Source of the DNA: Alphaproteobacteria bacterium
Lineage (GTDB): Bacteria; Pseudomonadota; Alphaproteobacteria; SMXP01
Direction of reading: 5' to 3'
Assembly (NCBI GenBank): GCA_028280675.1
Contig: JANQLI010000186.1
Location: 1-8,821, forward strand
DNA length: 8,821 bases
A program made the translations under genes and the position numbers. Each line of letters begins with the position of its first letter. The first letter of the stretch is position 1. The notes under the pieces are model-generated. The model was given only the letters and a program-made list of their open reading frames with translations, ran no database searches and was not told the DNA's origin. Shown piece after piece: positions 1-5,689 of the stretch.

Positions 1-603
1 GCATTCTTGTTTCGAAATCACATCACCGTATTTGGCATTAATGTCGAAAAGACTGGCTTCGTGCGGGCCGTCGTGACGATCACCGCAACATTCGCGCACA
101 CAGATGGTGCGGAAGCCATGTTGCAGCGCGTCCACCGCCGTCGCACGGATACAGCCTGATGTGGTGCAACCGGTGATGATCAGCGTATCGACGCCCATGC
201 CGTTCAGCGTCGCCACCAAAGATGTGCCAAAGAAGGCGCTTGCATATTGTTTGGTGATAATGACTTCCCCCTCTTGCGGAATGACATGATCATCAAATTC
301 CGAAAGCGGGTTGCCTTCGACCAAATCTTTCAACACAGGCGCTTTTTTGATCCACACACCGCCATCTTCATAGTTCGGCAAGGTGTAACGCACATTGGTG
401 TGAATGATGGGGACGCCTTTTGCGCGGGCAGCATCCAATAGCTCAGGCGTTTCTTTGACTGCGTCACAGACACCCGGCGCATAAAGCGCTGACCCTTCTG
501 TGGTGTAGCCTTTCAAAAAATCGATAACGATGATGGCTGATTTCTCACCAAATCCAATACGCGAGTCCCAGACACCCGCATAATTGTCAGTTGCGTCACT
601 CAT
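1..603 (-). CDS. Isochorismatase-family cysteine hydrolase (N-carbamoylsarcosine amidase-like), C-terminus cut by window edge
   Basis: The frame is open from ATG at 603 to the window edge, giving 201 residues without a stop. Family members are usually about 200-220 residues, so only a short C-terminal piece is probably missing. The start has a good ribosome site (AGAGGAA, about 8 bases upstream). The isochorismatase/nicotinamidase fold shows in the first-strand Asp (IVIDF, D28), the Lys (ITKQYASAF, K118) and the nucleophile Cys in GCTTSGCIRAT (C151), which together form the Asp-Lys-Cys triad. The GCTTSGCIRATAVDAL segment and the following GFR..CVRECCGDR are closest in my memory to N-carbamoylsarcosine amidohydrolase and maleamate amidohydrolase, which hydrolyse C-N amide bonds and release ammonia. 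The protein should be cytoplasmic, as no signal peptide is seen. No creatinine- or nicotinate-degradation genes are alongside, so the substrate is open. The family call is firm; the substrate is not. Confidence 0.9.
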   Translation of the reverse strand, partial: MSDATDNYAGVWDSRIGFGEKSAIIVIDFLKGYTTEGSALYAPGVCDAVKETPELLDAARAKGVPIIHTNVRYTLPNYEDGGVWIKKAPVLKDLVEGNPLSEFDDHVIPQEGEVIITKQYASAFFGTSLVATLNGMGVDTLIITGCTTSGCIRATAVDALQHGFRTICVRECCGDRHDGPHEASLFDINAKYGDVISKQEC

Positions 604-711
604 GAGATCGTTCCTCTACATTGACGGTTAGGATAGGACAGATAGCATCCCTCCCGCGGAACGTGCCCGAAAGAGATGACAAAATGATGTGCCGAAAGAT
701 GCAACGAGCGC

Positions 712-745
712 GATCTGCTCACATGCGCATCTGGCATGTGAGATC
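712..745. repeat. Perfect 9-base inverted repeat, possible operator or RNA hairpin
   Basis: CTCACATGC (718-726) and GCATGTGAG (734-742) are exact reverse complements separated by 7 bases. A second pair, GATCT (712-716) and AGATC (741-745), overlaps the outer end and is also exact. No T-run follows on either strand, so this is unlikely to be a terminator. Its place, about 110 bases upstream of the minus-strand hydrolase start, would suit a dimeric repressor or activator site. The regulator is unknown. Confidence 0.5.
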
Positions 746-813
746 GGTGCAAAGCCATGACCGTAAAATCCGGCAAAGAAAACACCCCAGCAGTCTCGTT
801 ATTGGGGCCCTGC

Positions 814-842
814 TTCAAAAAACCTGGCCCAGATCTTAAAGT
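814..842 (+). promoter_or_regulatory. Weak sigma70-like promoter in front of the candidate small RNA
   Basis: TTCAAA (814-819) and TAAAGT (837-842) are 17 bases apart. Each matches 4 of 6 consensus bases of a -35/-10 pair. Transcription would begin near 849, just before the first arm of the predicted RNA fold. Matches of this quality occur by chance, so this is only suggestive. Confidence 0.25.
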
Positions 843-848
843 TGCGCA

Positions 849-962
849 GAGACACTCCGGCCTCTCGCCCGGGTAGTTTAGTTTTTTCAGGCCCTAAAGG
901 AAGACCGAATTGATCTGAAAACAGCGAGGAATCAGGCTCCGTCCATCAGATGGGGGCTTTTT
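849..962 (+). ncRNA. Candidate structured small RNA or leader (about 114 nt), no known family recognised
   Basis: Hand folding gives nested helices. CTCGC (864-868) pairs with GCGAG (924-928), extended across a 5-base bulge by GCCT (860-863) with AGGC (934-937). Inside, TTTTCAG (884-890) pairs with CTGAAAA (915-921), 7 base pairs. The 3' end is a GC-rich hairpin followed by TTTTT (936-962), and a promoter-like pair lies just upstream (814-842). The outer helix uses bases 936-937, which also belong to the terminator hairpin, so the two folds exclude each other. It could be a free sRNA, or an attenuator leader for the methyltransferase at 1041. It does not match the conserved elements of SAM-II, SAH, cobalamin, TPP or glycine riboswitches, 6S RNA or RNase P RNA as I know them. 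Confidence 0.28.
936..962 (+). terminator. Probable Rho-independent terminator
   Basis: GCTC (936-939) pairs with GGGC (954-957) with one G-U pair. The stem continues after a 3-base bulge with CCA (943-945) and TGG (951-953) around a 5-base loop, and five T follow (958-962). No plus-strand gene lies upstream, so if it works it ends a non-coding transcript. Confidence 0.45.
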
Positions 963-964
963 CG

Positions 965-992
965 TTGGCATCCGGCAACGAGACTGTAAGAT
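965..992 (+). promoter_or_regulatory. Putative sigma70-like promoter of the methyltransferase gene
   Basis: TTGGCA (965-970, 5 of 6 to TTGACA) and TAAGAT (987-992, 4 of 6 to TATAAT) are 16 bases apart, directly after the T-run of the terminator. Transcription would start near 999, leaving a leader of about 40 bases before the ATG at 1041. If real, the methyltransferase does not depend on read-through of the terminator. Confidence 0.35.
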
Positions 993-1040
993 ACTGAAAA
1001 TATTACCACCCGGTTCCACCCCTGAGCATGCGAGGGCGCC

Positions 1041-1661
1041 ATGGCACCTTCTGAAGAATTCGTCTTTAACAAGCTCTATGAACGCATTGATCAACCCGAA
1101 AAACTGCCCTGGGCGCACGACGACCCGACAGCTTTTTTGCGCGATATTACCGCTGCGCGCGCCACGCCGGGCAAAGTGTTGGATATTGGCTGCGGGGCTG
1201 GTGTCGATTCTGTCTTCTTAGCCTCGCAAGGGTGGACTGTGACCGCGATGGATTTCGCCCAGAAAGCTCTCGACATGACCAAAGCACGCGCGGATGCGGC
1301 AGGGGTTGATGTGACGTGCCTTCAAGCGGACGCCGTTACCTATGACCTTCCCGAAACCTTTGACATCGTGATTGATGCAGGTGTGCTACACAATATGAAG
1401 AAGGCGCGCCATGCGGCCTATCGCCGGCAGCTTCTCAAGTGGCTCGCGCCCGATGGGGATTTTGTCCTGGTGCATTTTGAAAAACGCCATGCGTTTGAGT
1501 GGCGTCCCATTGGCCCACGCCGCGTGTCGCGTGAAGACATCAACACGTATTTTGCGCCCGAATTAAAGGAAGTTGACTATCATCAACATATCGCCACCGG
1601 ATTGCCGATTTTCATTGGCCCGACACTCGCCATGTCAACCTATTGGTTTCAACGCGCTTGA
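1041..1661 (+). CDS. Class I SAM-dependent methyltransferase
   Basis: The protein has 206 residues and starts at ATG 1041, with GAGGG in the expected position upstream. The Rossmann methyltransferase signature is clear. Motif I is VLDIGCGAG (46-54); the acidic residue ending the second strand, which binds the SAM ribose, is D71 (TAMDF). LQADAV (94-99) supplies the adenine-contacting Asp, and FDIVIDAGVLHNM (107-119) is the fourth strand with its following loop. The LYERIDQPEKLPWAHDDP start and the overall length recall the TPMT/TehB-like small-molecule methyltransferases, where the N-terminal part caps the active site, but the substrate cannot be read from sequence. No membrane segment is seen, so it is cytoplasmic. 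It is followed after 104 bases by a lysozyme gene with which it shares no obvious function. The fold is certain; the substrate is unknown. Confidence 0.9.
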   Translation: MAPSEEFVFNKLYERIDQPEKLPWAHDDPTAFLRDITAARATPGKVLDIGCGAGVDSVFLASQGWTVTAMDFAQKALDMTKARADAAGVDVTCLQADAVTYDLPETFDIVIDAGVLHNMKKARHAAYRRQLLKWLAPDGDFVLVHFEKRHAFEWRPIGPRRVSREDINTYFAPELKEVDYHQHIATGLPIFIGPTLAMSTYWFQRA

Positions 1662-1765
1662 TAAATCGTCTGCCAAGGCGACTGTGCCGTCACATTTTGC
1701 CCACTTTTTGCTCTCATCCTTGGGTCTTTCTTCCATTGCCCCTTTTTCAACCATTGGGAGGAACT

Positions 1766-2347
1766 GTGTTCGGCATATTGAAGCAGAAACTGGCCTGGGT
1801 TCGGAGCAAACGCGCGCGGTCGAGTTTGATCCTAGCGAATATCTGGGTCGGATCGTCACTTGCGACACTGACATGGTATGCCATGCAACCGCCTATATTC
1901 CGTATGCATACAACACCCATAGCCCTTGAGATGATCAAGGAACGGGAAGGCTTACGTCTTGAAGCGTATCGCGACATTGGCGGTGTGTGGACCATTGGCT
2001 ATGGCCATACCGGAGATGTCACAAAGGATATGGCCATCACAGAGCGGGAAGCGAACCGCCTATTCAAACGCGACATTACCCGCATCGAAAAACATGTGAA
2101 GCAGCGCTTGCAAGTGCCCGTCAATGAGAATGAATTTAGCGCATTGGTCATGCTGGCCTATAACATAGGCATCACCGCCTTTGATCGATCAACGGTTCTC
2201 GCCGAATTAAACGCGGAGAACCGCAAAGCCGCAGCCGATGCGTTTCGCATGTGGAATATGGTTCGCATCAATGGCGAACATCAAGTCAACGCCTATTTGG
2301 TCAAATACCGTGAAAAAGAACGCGCGCTTTTTCTGGGCGAATCTTAA
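1766..2347 (+). CDS. GH24 (T4/lambdoid-type) lysozyme with N-terminal signal anchor
   Basis: Chosen start: GTG at 1766, four bases after GGGAGG. This gives 193 residues. A longer frame back to ATG 1643 would overlap the methyltransferase and add a sequence with no coding character, so I reject it. The glycosidase cleaves the beta-1,4 bond between MurNAc and GlcNAc in peptidoglycan. The catalytic triad of T4 lysozyme is kept with identical spacing: E61 (KEREGLRLEAYRD), D70 and T76 (GGVWTIGYGHT). The C-terminal half carries the family pattern EFSALVMLAYNIG...STVLAELN...AADAFRMW. The N-terminus has six Lys/Arg (K6 to R18), then a weakly hydrophobic stretch (about 19-41) rich in Ser, Ala, Thr and Gly with no good signal-peptidase site. 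This matches an uncleaved signal anchor, possibly the signal-anchor-release type of phage endolysins. There is no cysteine, so no disulfide switch. No holin, spanin or other phage gene is nearby. It may serve wall remodelling or be a domesticated phage gene. Confidence 0.88.
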   Translation: MFGILKQKLAWVRSKRARSSLILANIWVGSSLATLTWYAMQPPIFRMHTTPIALEMIKEREGLRLEAYRDIGGVWTIGYGHTGDVTKDMAITEREANRLFKRDITRIEKHVKQRLQVPVNENEFSALVMLAYNIGITAFDRSTVLAELNAENRKAAADAFRMWNMVRINGEHQVNAYLVKYREKERALFLGES

Positions 2348-2868
2348 CCTTCGTCCCGGCGCCACACCGTGCGCGGCGCATAGCCGTCTTTGCGCATGTA
2401 ATGTTCGGTATAGACAATCCGGTCCGGATCAAGGCGTAGCAATTGCACTTGCGGTGCGCCTTCATCTGTTGGGCGGCCAAGCTCGGCGGAAGAGGCTTGC
2501 CATTTAAAAATGGTCATGCCGTGTTCCCACTCTGGCGTCCCGACATCCAAAAGCTTCGCTTGACCGAAAAGCTGACAGCCCATCGTGCAAGCCCACCCTG
2601 CCATTGGGTTGGCCACTGCCAAACAAATATTCGGATTACGCTGCATGGCGCGGAGTTTCGGACTGCCTGGTTGCGGCACAATATAAACCGTCAACCCTTC
2701 CGCATAAAATTCCAGCGGACTGACAATCGGGCCCACCTTACCAGCCGTGCCGAGATAGCCAATATTGGTCATGGTCAAGACACGTTCAATACGGTTTTCC
2801 AATTGATCGCGCGGGATGGGTGTATCGGGCCAGTTTTCAGTTTCCAACCAAGGGTGTGCAGCGCTCAT
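2344..2868 (-). CDS. Pyridoxamine 5'-phosphate oxidase-family (split-barrel, flavin-binding) protein
   Basis: Start chosen at ATG 2868: AGAGGA lies 8 bases upstream, while the ATG at 2877 is too close to it and the one at 2910 has no site. The product has 174 residues. An N-terminal helix (DQLENRIERVLTMT, 21-34) leads into a six-stranded split barrel: IGYLGTAGKVGPIVSPLEF (36-54), LTVYIVPQ (59-66), then SPKLRAMQRNPNICLAVA (69-86), in which the Ser/Lys/Arg stretch is the usual FMN-phosphate contact, and CQLFGQAKLLD (98-108). Relatives bind FMN, F420 or heme and act as small oxidoreductases; this short form lacks the C-terminal region typical of true PdxH, so vitamin B6 synthesis is unlikely. 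Its stop codon overlaps that of the lysozyme gene on the other strand (both within TTAA, 2344-2347). It may share a transcript with the hydrolase upstream, but a probable terminator (3022-3046) lies in between. Confidence 0.82.
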   Translation of the reverse strand: MSAAHPWLETENWPDTPIPRDQLENRIERVLTMTNIGYLGTAGKVGPIVSPLEFYAEGLTVYIVPQPGSPKLRAMQRNPNICLAVANPMAGWACTMGCQLFGQAKLLDVGTPEWEHGMTIFKWQASSAELGRPTDEGAPQVQLLRLDPDRIVYTEHYMRKDGYAPRTVWRRDEG

Positions 2869-3021
2869 GAGAGGCATCCTCTTTTTCGTAATCTCACAGC
2901 AAGAAACCATGTCATAGGGTTTTACGAAGTGCTAGAGCGCCCATAAAACGAATCCATGAAACATCCACGCGGTGGTCCCCTTCTTGGAGGGCACGGTTTT
3001 ACTGACCAAAGAACAGGCGTC

Positions 3022-3046
3022 AAAAAGCGATTTCCCCAACTATCGC
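3022..3046 (-). terminator. Probable Rho-independent terminator of the Lrp/amidotransferase operon
   Basis: Read on the minus strand, GCGAT (3046-3042) and ATCGC (3031-3027) form a 5-base-pair stem around a 10-base loop, followed by TTTTT (3026-3022). The stem overlaps the TAG stop codon (3042-3040). The stem is short, so strength is uncertain. Confidence 0.42.
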
Positions 3047-3804
3047 GCGGCCGCATAGGCATGCACCGCTTGACCAAAGGATTTCAAAAGCGATGTGTAT
3101 GCGGATGAGTTATCCGGTTTCCATTCAGGATGCCATTGCACCGCAAGGGCATAAGCTTTGGCATTCTCAACAGTCACTGCTTCAATCGTGCCATCTTGCG
3201 CAACCGCTTCCACTGTCAATCCCGCACCAAGCCGGTCGATCCCTTGACCATGCAGAGAGTTGACCTGAATCTCATCGGCGCCGCCCAAAATCTCCTGCAA
3301 AATCCCGCCTTGTGTTAACGATACGGCGTGCGCCGGGCCATATTGCACGGAAATCGGCTGGTCTTTCGGTTCGCGGTGGTCAAAGCGGCCCTCTTGCTCG
3401 TGCAAATGCTGGAACAACGTTCCACCCATCACAACATTCAATTCTTGAAAGCCGCGGCAAATACAAAAAATTGGAACGCCTGCGTCGAGAGCCGCTTTCA
3501 TCAGGGGTATTGTCGTTGCATCCCGTTGGTGATCAAGAAGCGTTCCTTCGCGCGGCGCAGGACCATTGTAAAGCGCTGGGGAAACATTCGAGGGGGAACC
3601 TGTAAACAAGATCCCATCCGCCCACAATAAGATGTCGCTTTGCGCCAAGGGCGTTTGCGTTGACGGAATCAAAAGCGGCGTGCAGTCCATCATAGTATGC
3701 ACAGCATCAATATATTTCTCCCCCACCGCATGAAAGATATGGCCATCGAAATCTTTCGCATCACATGGGATCGCAACTTTTGGACGCTCACTCACAGCAC
3801 GCAT
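3040..3804 (-). CDS. Gamma-glutamyl-gamma-aminobutyrate hydrolase-like class I glutamine amidotransferase (peptidase C26)
   Basis: The protein has 254 residues, the usual length for PuuD-type enzymes. ATG 3804 is preceded by GAGGTGAT at good spacing. The class I amidotransferase triad is visible: nucleophile C116 in FCICRGFQELNV, H225 in AVQWHPEW and E227. The oxyanion strand appears as DGILFTGSPSNVSP (63-76), matching the GxxxxGGxDVxP pattern of the family but with SPSN in place of GGxD. The family hydrolyses gamma-glutamyl bonds, for example gamma-glutamyl-GABA in putrescine breakdown. No other Puu genes (gamma-glutamylputrescine synthetase, oxidase, aldehyde dehydrogenase) are present here, so the true substrate may differ. 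It lies 9 bases after the Lrp-type regulator gene and is almost certainly co-transcribed with it. The altered oxyanion-loop motif is worth noting. Family call firm, substrate inferred. Confidence 0.87.
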   Translation of the reverse strand: MRAVSERPKVAIPCDAKDFDGHIFHAVGEKYIDAVHTMMDCTPLLIPSTQTPLAQSDILLWADGILFTGSPSNVSPALYNGPAPREGTLLDHQRDATTIPLMKAALDAGVPIFCICRGFQELNVVMGGTLFQHLHEQEGRFDHREPKDQPISVQYGPAHAVSLTQGGILQEILGGADEIQVNSLHGQGIDRLGAGLTVEAVAQDGTIEAVTVENAKAYALAVQWHPEWKPDNSSAYTSLLKSFGQAVHAYAAAR

Positions 3805-3813
3805 ACGATCACC

Positions 3814-4272
3814 TCATAAGGGAACCTCAGTTTTCTTGCGCACCGTGCGCAAAGCAAAACTTGAGACCACGCGGTCCACACCAGGCAGACACGTGAGAAA
3901 TTGACGATGCAATTTTTCATAATCCGCCGCATCGGCAACAATGACACGAATCATATAATCTGATGCGCCGGTCATGAGATAACATTCCATCACTTGCGGA
4001 TGCTCTTGCACCTTTGCTTCAAACACTTCGAGATCGTGACTTTCCTGACTCTTCAATGTGATCTGTACAAAGACATTTTGCAACAATCCCGCAGCCCCTT
4101 GGCTCACCAAAGCAGCATATTGTTCAATGACGCCGTGGTCCTCAAGCGCACGCACCCGTCGTAGGCAGGCCGATTGTGACAAGCCGACTTTTTCAGCCAG
4201 ATCCGCATTGCTCATCCGGCCATCGACCTGCAGTTCATGCAAAATTGATTTGTCTAGCGCGTCGAGAGCCAT
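3814..4272 (-). CDS. Lrp/AsnC-family transcriptional regulator (AldR-like)
   Basis: Start chosen at ATG 4272, giving 152 residues, typical for the family (MALDALDKSILHELQ.DGR). Extending to 4431 would run across the shared promoter and into ald. Residues 5-52 form the winged helix-turn-helix, with the recognition helix in LSQSACLRRVRALE (31-44). Residues about 66-145 form the RAM effector-binding domain, with the conserved GASDYMIRV (102-110) at the ligand-pocket turn. Such proteins assemble as dimers to octamers and sense amino acids. The gene stands back-to-back with alanine dehydrogenase across 140 bases, the arrangement of aldR-ald in rhizobia and other bacteria, where the regulator activates ald in response to alanine. 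By inference it controls ald and its own operon. The ribosome site is weak (GAAGAA), compatible with low expression. Confidence 0.9.
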   Translation of the reverse strand: MALDALDKSILHELQVDGRMSNADLAEKVGLSQSACLRRVRALEDHGVIEQYAALVSQGAAGLLQNVFVQITLKSQESHDLEVFEAKVQEHPQVMECYLMTGASDYMIRVIVADAADYEKLHRQFLTCLPGVDRVVSSFALRTVRKKTEVPL

Positions 4273-4412
4273 GATTGTATTCTTCGAATAATTTCCACTA
4301 ATTTCGCAAAATCTTTCGTATTTGACTGTATTTCTCGCAAATTCGCAAGCACATTTCGTGTTTTTTGCATCATAATGGCTGCAATGCGATAGATTTGAAA
4401 AAGGAGGCCGCC
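4273..4412. promoter_or_regulatory. Shared lrp/ald control region with repeated CGCAA-type motifs
   Basis: These 140 bases between the divergent starts are clearly more AT-rich than the flanking genes, as usual for Lrp-family sites. A short motif recurs: TTTCGCAAA (4302-4310), TCTCGCAAA (4333-4341) and TTCGCAAG (4342-4349), with related TTTCGT at 4314-4319 and 4354-4359. The two central copies sit next to each other in the same orientation. A CATAAT (4371-4376) could be the -10 of ald, but no good -35 pairs with it. Ribosome site for ald: AAAAGGAGG (4399-4407). I infer operator sites for the neighbouring Lrp-type protein; the sequence alone does not prove it. Confidence 0.45.
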
Positions 4413-5531
4413 ATGCTGATCGGCGTTCCAAAGGAAATCAAAAATCATGAATACCGGGCCGGATTGGTGCCTGATAGCGCGAAAGAGCTGGTCCGTGCTG
4501 GACATCAGGTCCTGGTTGAGAGCCAAGCAGGCGCCGGGAGTGGCTATAGCGATGTGGATTATGAAGCAGCCGGAGCACAAATTGCCGCCAATGCAGAGCA
4601 GGTTTTTGCGGCGGCGGAGATGATCGTCAAAGTGAAAGAGCCGCAAGTGCAGGAATGCGCGTTGCTGAGGCCCGGCCAGACATTATTCACCTATTTGCAT
4701 TTAGCCCCAGATCCAGATCAAGCAGAGGCGTTATTAGAGTCAGGATGCACCGCCATTGCCTATGAAACCGTGACCGATGAGGAAGGTCGCCTTCCCCTGC
4801 TCACGCCGATGAGCGAAGTGGCGGGCCGCATGTCTGTTCAGGTGGGCGCAACCTCTTTGCACAAAGCGGAAGGCGGGCGCGGTGTCTTGCTTGGCGGCGT
4901 GCCCGGTGTAGAGCCCGCCAAGGTGGTGATTATTGGCGGCGGCGTCTCCGGCACCCATGCGGCGCAAATGGCCGTCGGCCTTGGCGCAAATGTCACCGTG
5001 CTTGATAAAAATCTCGACCGCTTGAAAGAATTGGATGTCGCGTTCAACCACCGCATCACAACAGTGTATTCAACCTCAGCCGCGATTGAAAAACACGCCC
5101 TCGACGCCGACCTTGTGATTGGAGCCGTGTTGATCCCAGGCGCTGCGGCCCCGAAACTCGTCACCAAAGAGATGATCGCACAGATGAAAGACGGCGCTGT
5201 GGTTGTTGATATTGCCATTGACCAAGGCGGCTGTTTTGAAACCAGCCATGCGACAACCCATGACGACCCGACATTCATTGTCGATGGGGTCGTGCATTAT
5301 TGCGTTGCCAATATGCCGGGCGCAGTGGCGCGCACCTCTTCGCAAGCCCTGAACAATGCGACGCTGCCGTTTATTCTTGAACTTGCCAACAAAGGCATCG
5401 ACAACGCGCTGGCAGAGAATGTGCATTTGCGCAATGGCCTCAATGTCAAAGCCGGGCACGTCACACACAAAGCGGTAGCCGAGGCGCTTGGCAAACCGTT
5501 CCAAGCGCTGAAACTCATCGCAGCCGCTTAA
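4413..5531 (+). CDS. ald: Alanine dehydrogenase
   Basis: It catalyses L-alanine + NAD+ + H2O to pyruvate + NH4+ + NADH, reversible, in the cytoplasm, linking alanine to carbon and nitrogen metabolism. Start chosen at ATG 4413 after a strong AAGGAGG; an upstream in-frame ATG at 4365 would add 16 residues the family lacks. The 372-residue length is exactly usual. Active-site residues fall at the family's standard numbers: R15 (HEYRAG), K75 (VKVKEP), H96 (YLHLAP) and D270 (DIAIDQGG). The NAD-binding Rossmann motif is VVIIGGGVSGTHAA (171-184), with D198 (VTVLDKN) ending the second strand. The N-terminal MLIGVPKEIKN and the PMSEVAGRMSVQVGA segment (132-146) are family signatures that separate it from transhydrogenase PntA in length and from saccharopine dehydrogenase in sequence. 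Expression is probably controlled by the divergent Lrp-type regulator. No terminator with a T-run is seen downstream. Confidence 0.97.
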   Translation: MLIGVPKEIKNHEYRAGLVPDSAKELVRAGHQVLVESQAGAGSGYSDVDYEAAGAQIAANAEQVFAAAEMIVKVKEPQVQECALLRPGQTLFTYLHLAPDPDQAEALLESGCTAIAYETVTDEEGRLPLLTPMSEVAGRMSVQVGATSLHKAEGGRGVLLGGVPGVEPAKVVIIGGGVSGTHAAQMAVGLGANVTVLDKNLDRLKELDVAFNHRITTVYSTSAAIEKHALDADLVIGAVLIPGAAAPKLVTKEMIAQMKDGAVVVDIAIDQGGCFETSHATTHDDPTFIVDGVVHYCVANMPGAVARTSSQALNNATLPFILELANKGIDNALAENVHLRNGLNVKAGHVTHKAVAEALGKPFQALKLIAAA

Positions 5532-5689
5532 ATACGCGCACAACAAACCGGGAGGCGTGGCAGCACGCCGCCGCCACCGGACCTTGGGACGCCAACGGAC
5601 GCGCGTCCAATGACCGGCACATGTGGAAAACCGATTTGCCTTTCTTTGCACAAGTAAGCCCCCTACACTTTTGGCAAAGGGAGTGAAAT
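5532..5689. other. Intergenic region with two short GC-rich inverted repeats
   Basis: After the ald stop there is a perfect hairpin, GGCGTG (5554-5559) / CACGCC (5564-5569), with a 4-base loop, and a perfect 12-base palindrome GGACGCGCGTCC (5597-5608). Neither is followed by a T-run, so neither is a classic terminator. CTTTGC (5644-5649) can pair with GCAAAG (5674-5679), next to the GGGAG ribosome site of the LLM gene. No convincing promoter could be picked. Confidence 0.4.

Larger units (their letters stand above)
604..1040. other. Non-coding divergent intergenic region (437 bases)
   Basis: This region lies between two divergent genes and should carry both promoters. The short open frames in it (for example 621-839 plus and 600-818 minus) have no recognisable domain, no clear ribosome site and Arg/His/Ser-rich composition typical of chance frames, so I do not call them genes. 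The right half holds a possible small RNA with promoter-like and terminator-like signals (814-962), then a promoter-like pair for the methyltransferase (965-992). The left half holds a 9-base inverted repeat (718-742). I could not pick a convincing promoter for the minus-strand hydrolase. Confidence 0.7.

Noticed and set aside
600..839. Two 72-codon frames on opposite strands in the intergenic region
   Set aside because: No ribosome site, no domain, Arg/His/Ser-rich chance composition; the minus frame also runs into the start of the real hydrolase gene.
884..917. Short resemblance to the SRP (4.5S) RNA core (TCAGG..CC....GGAAG)
   Set aside because: The GNRA tetraloop and the AGCA side of the symmetric loop are missing, and the surrounding helices do not fit an SRP RNA.
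1643..2347. Prophage remnant around the lysozyme gene
   Set aside because: No other phage-like gene, attachment repeat or integrase is visible, and the flanking genes are metabolic.
2975..3000. Hairpin GTCCCCTT..GGAGGGCAC followed by GGTTTT on the plus strand
   Set aside because: It has a mismatch, only four T after two G, and no plus-strand gene ends nearby; not convincing as a terminator.
4254..4646. 130-codon minus-strand frame across the lrp/ald control region
   Set aside because: It runs antisense through the start of ald and overlaps the real lrp frame; no recognisable domain.
5610..5657. 15-codon open frame upstream of the LLM gene, possible leader peptide
   Set aside because: No ribosome site and no codon run suggesting attenuation.
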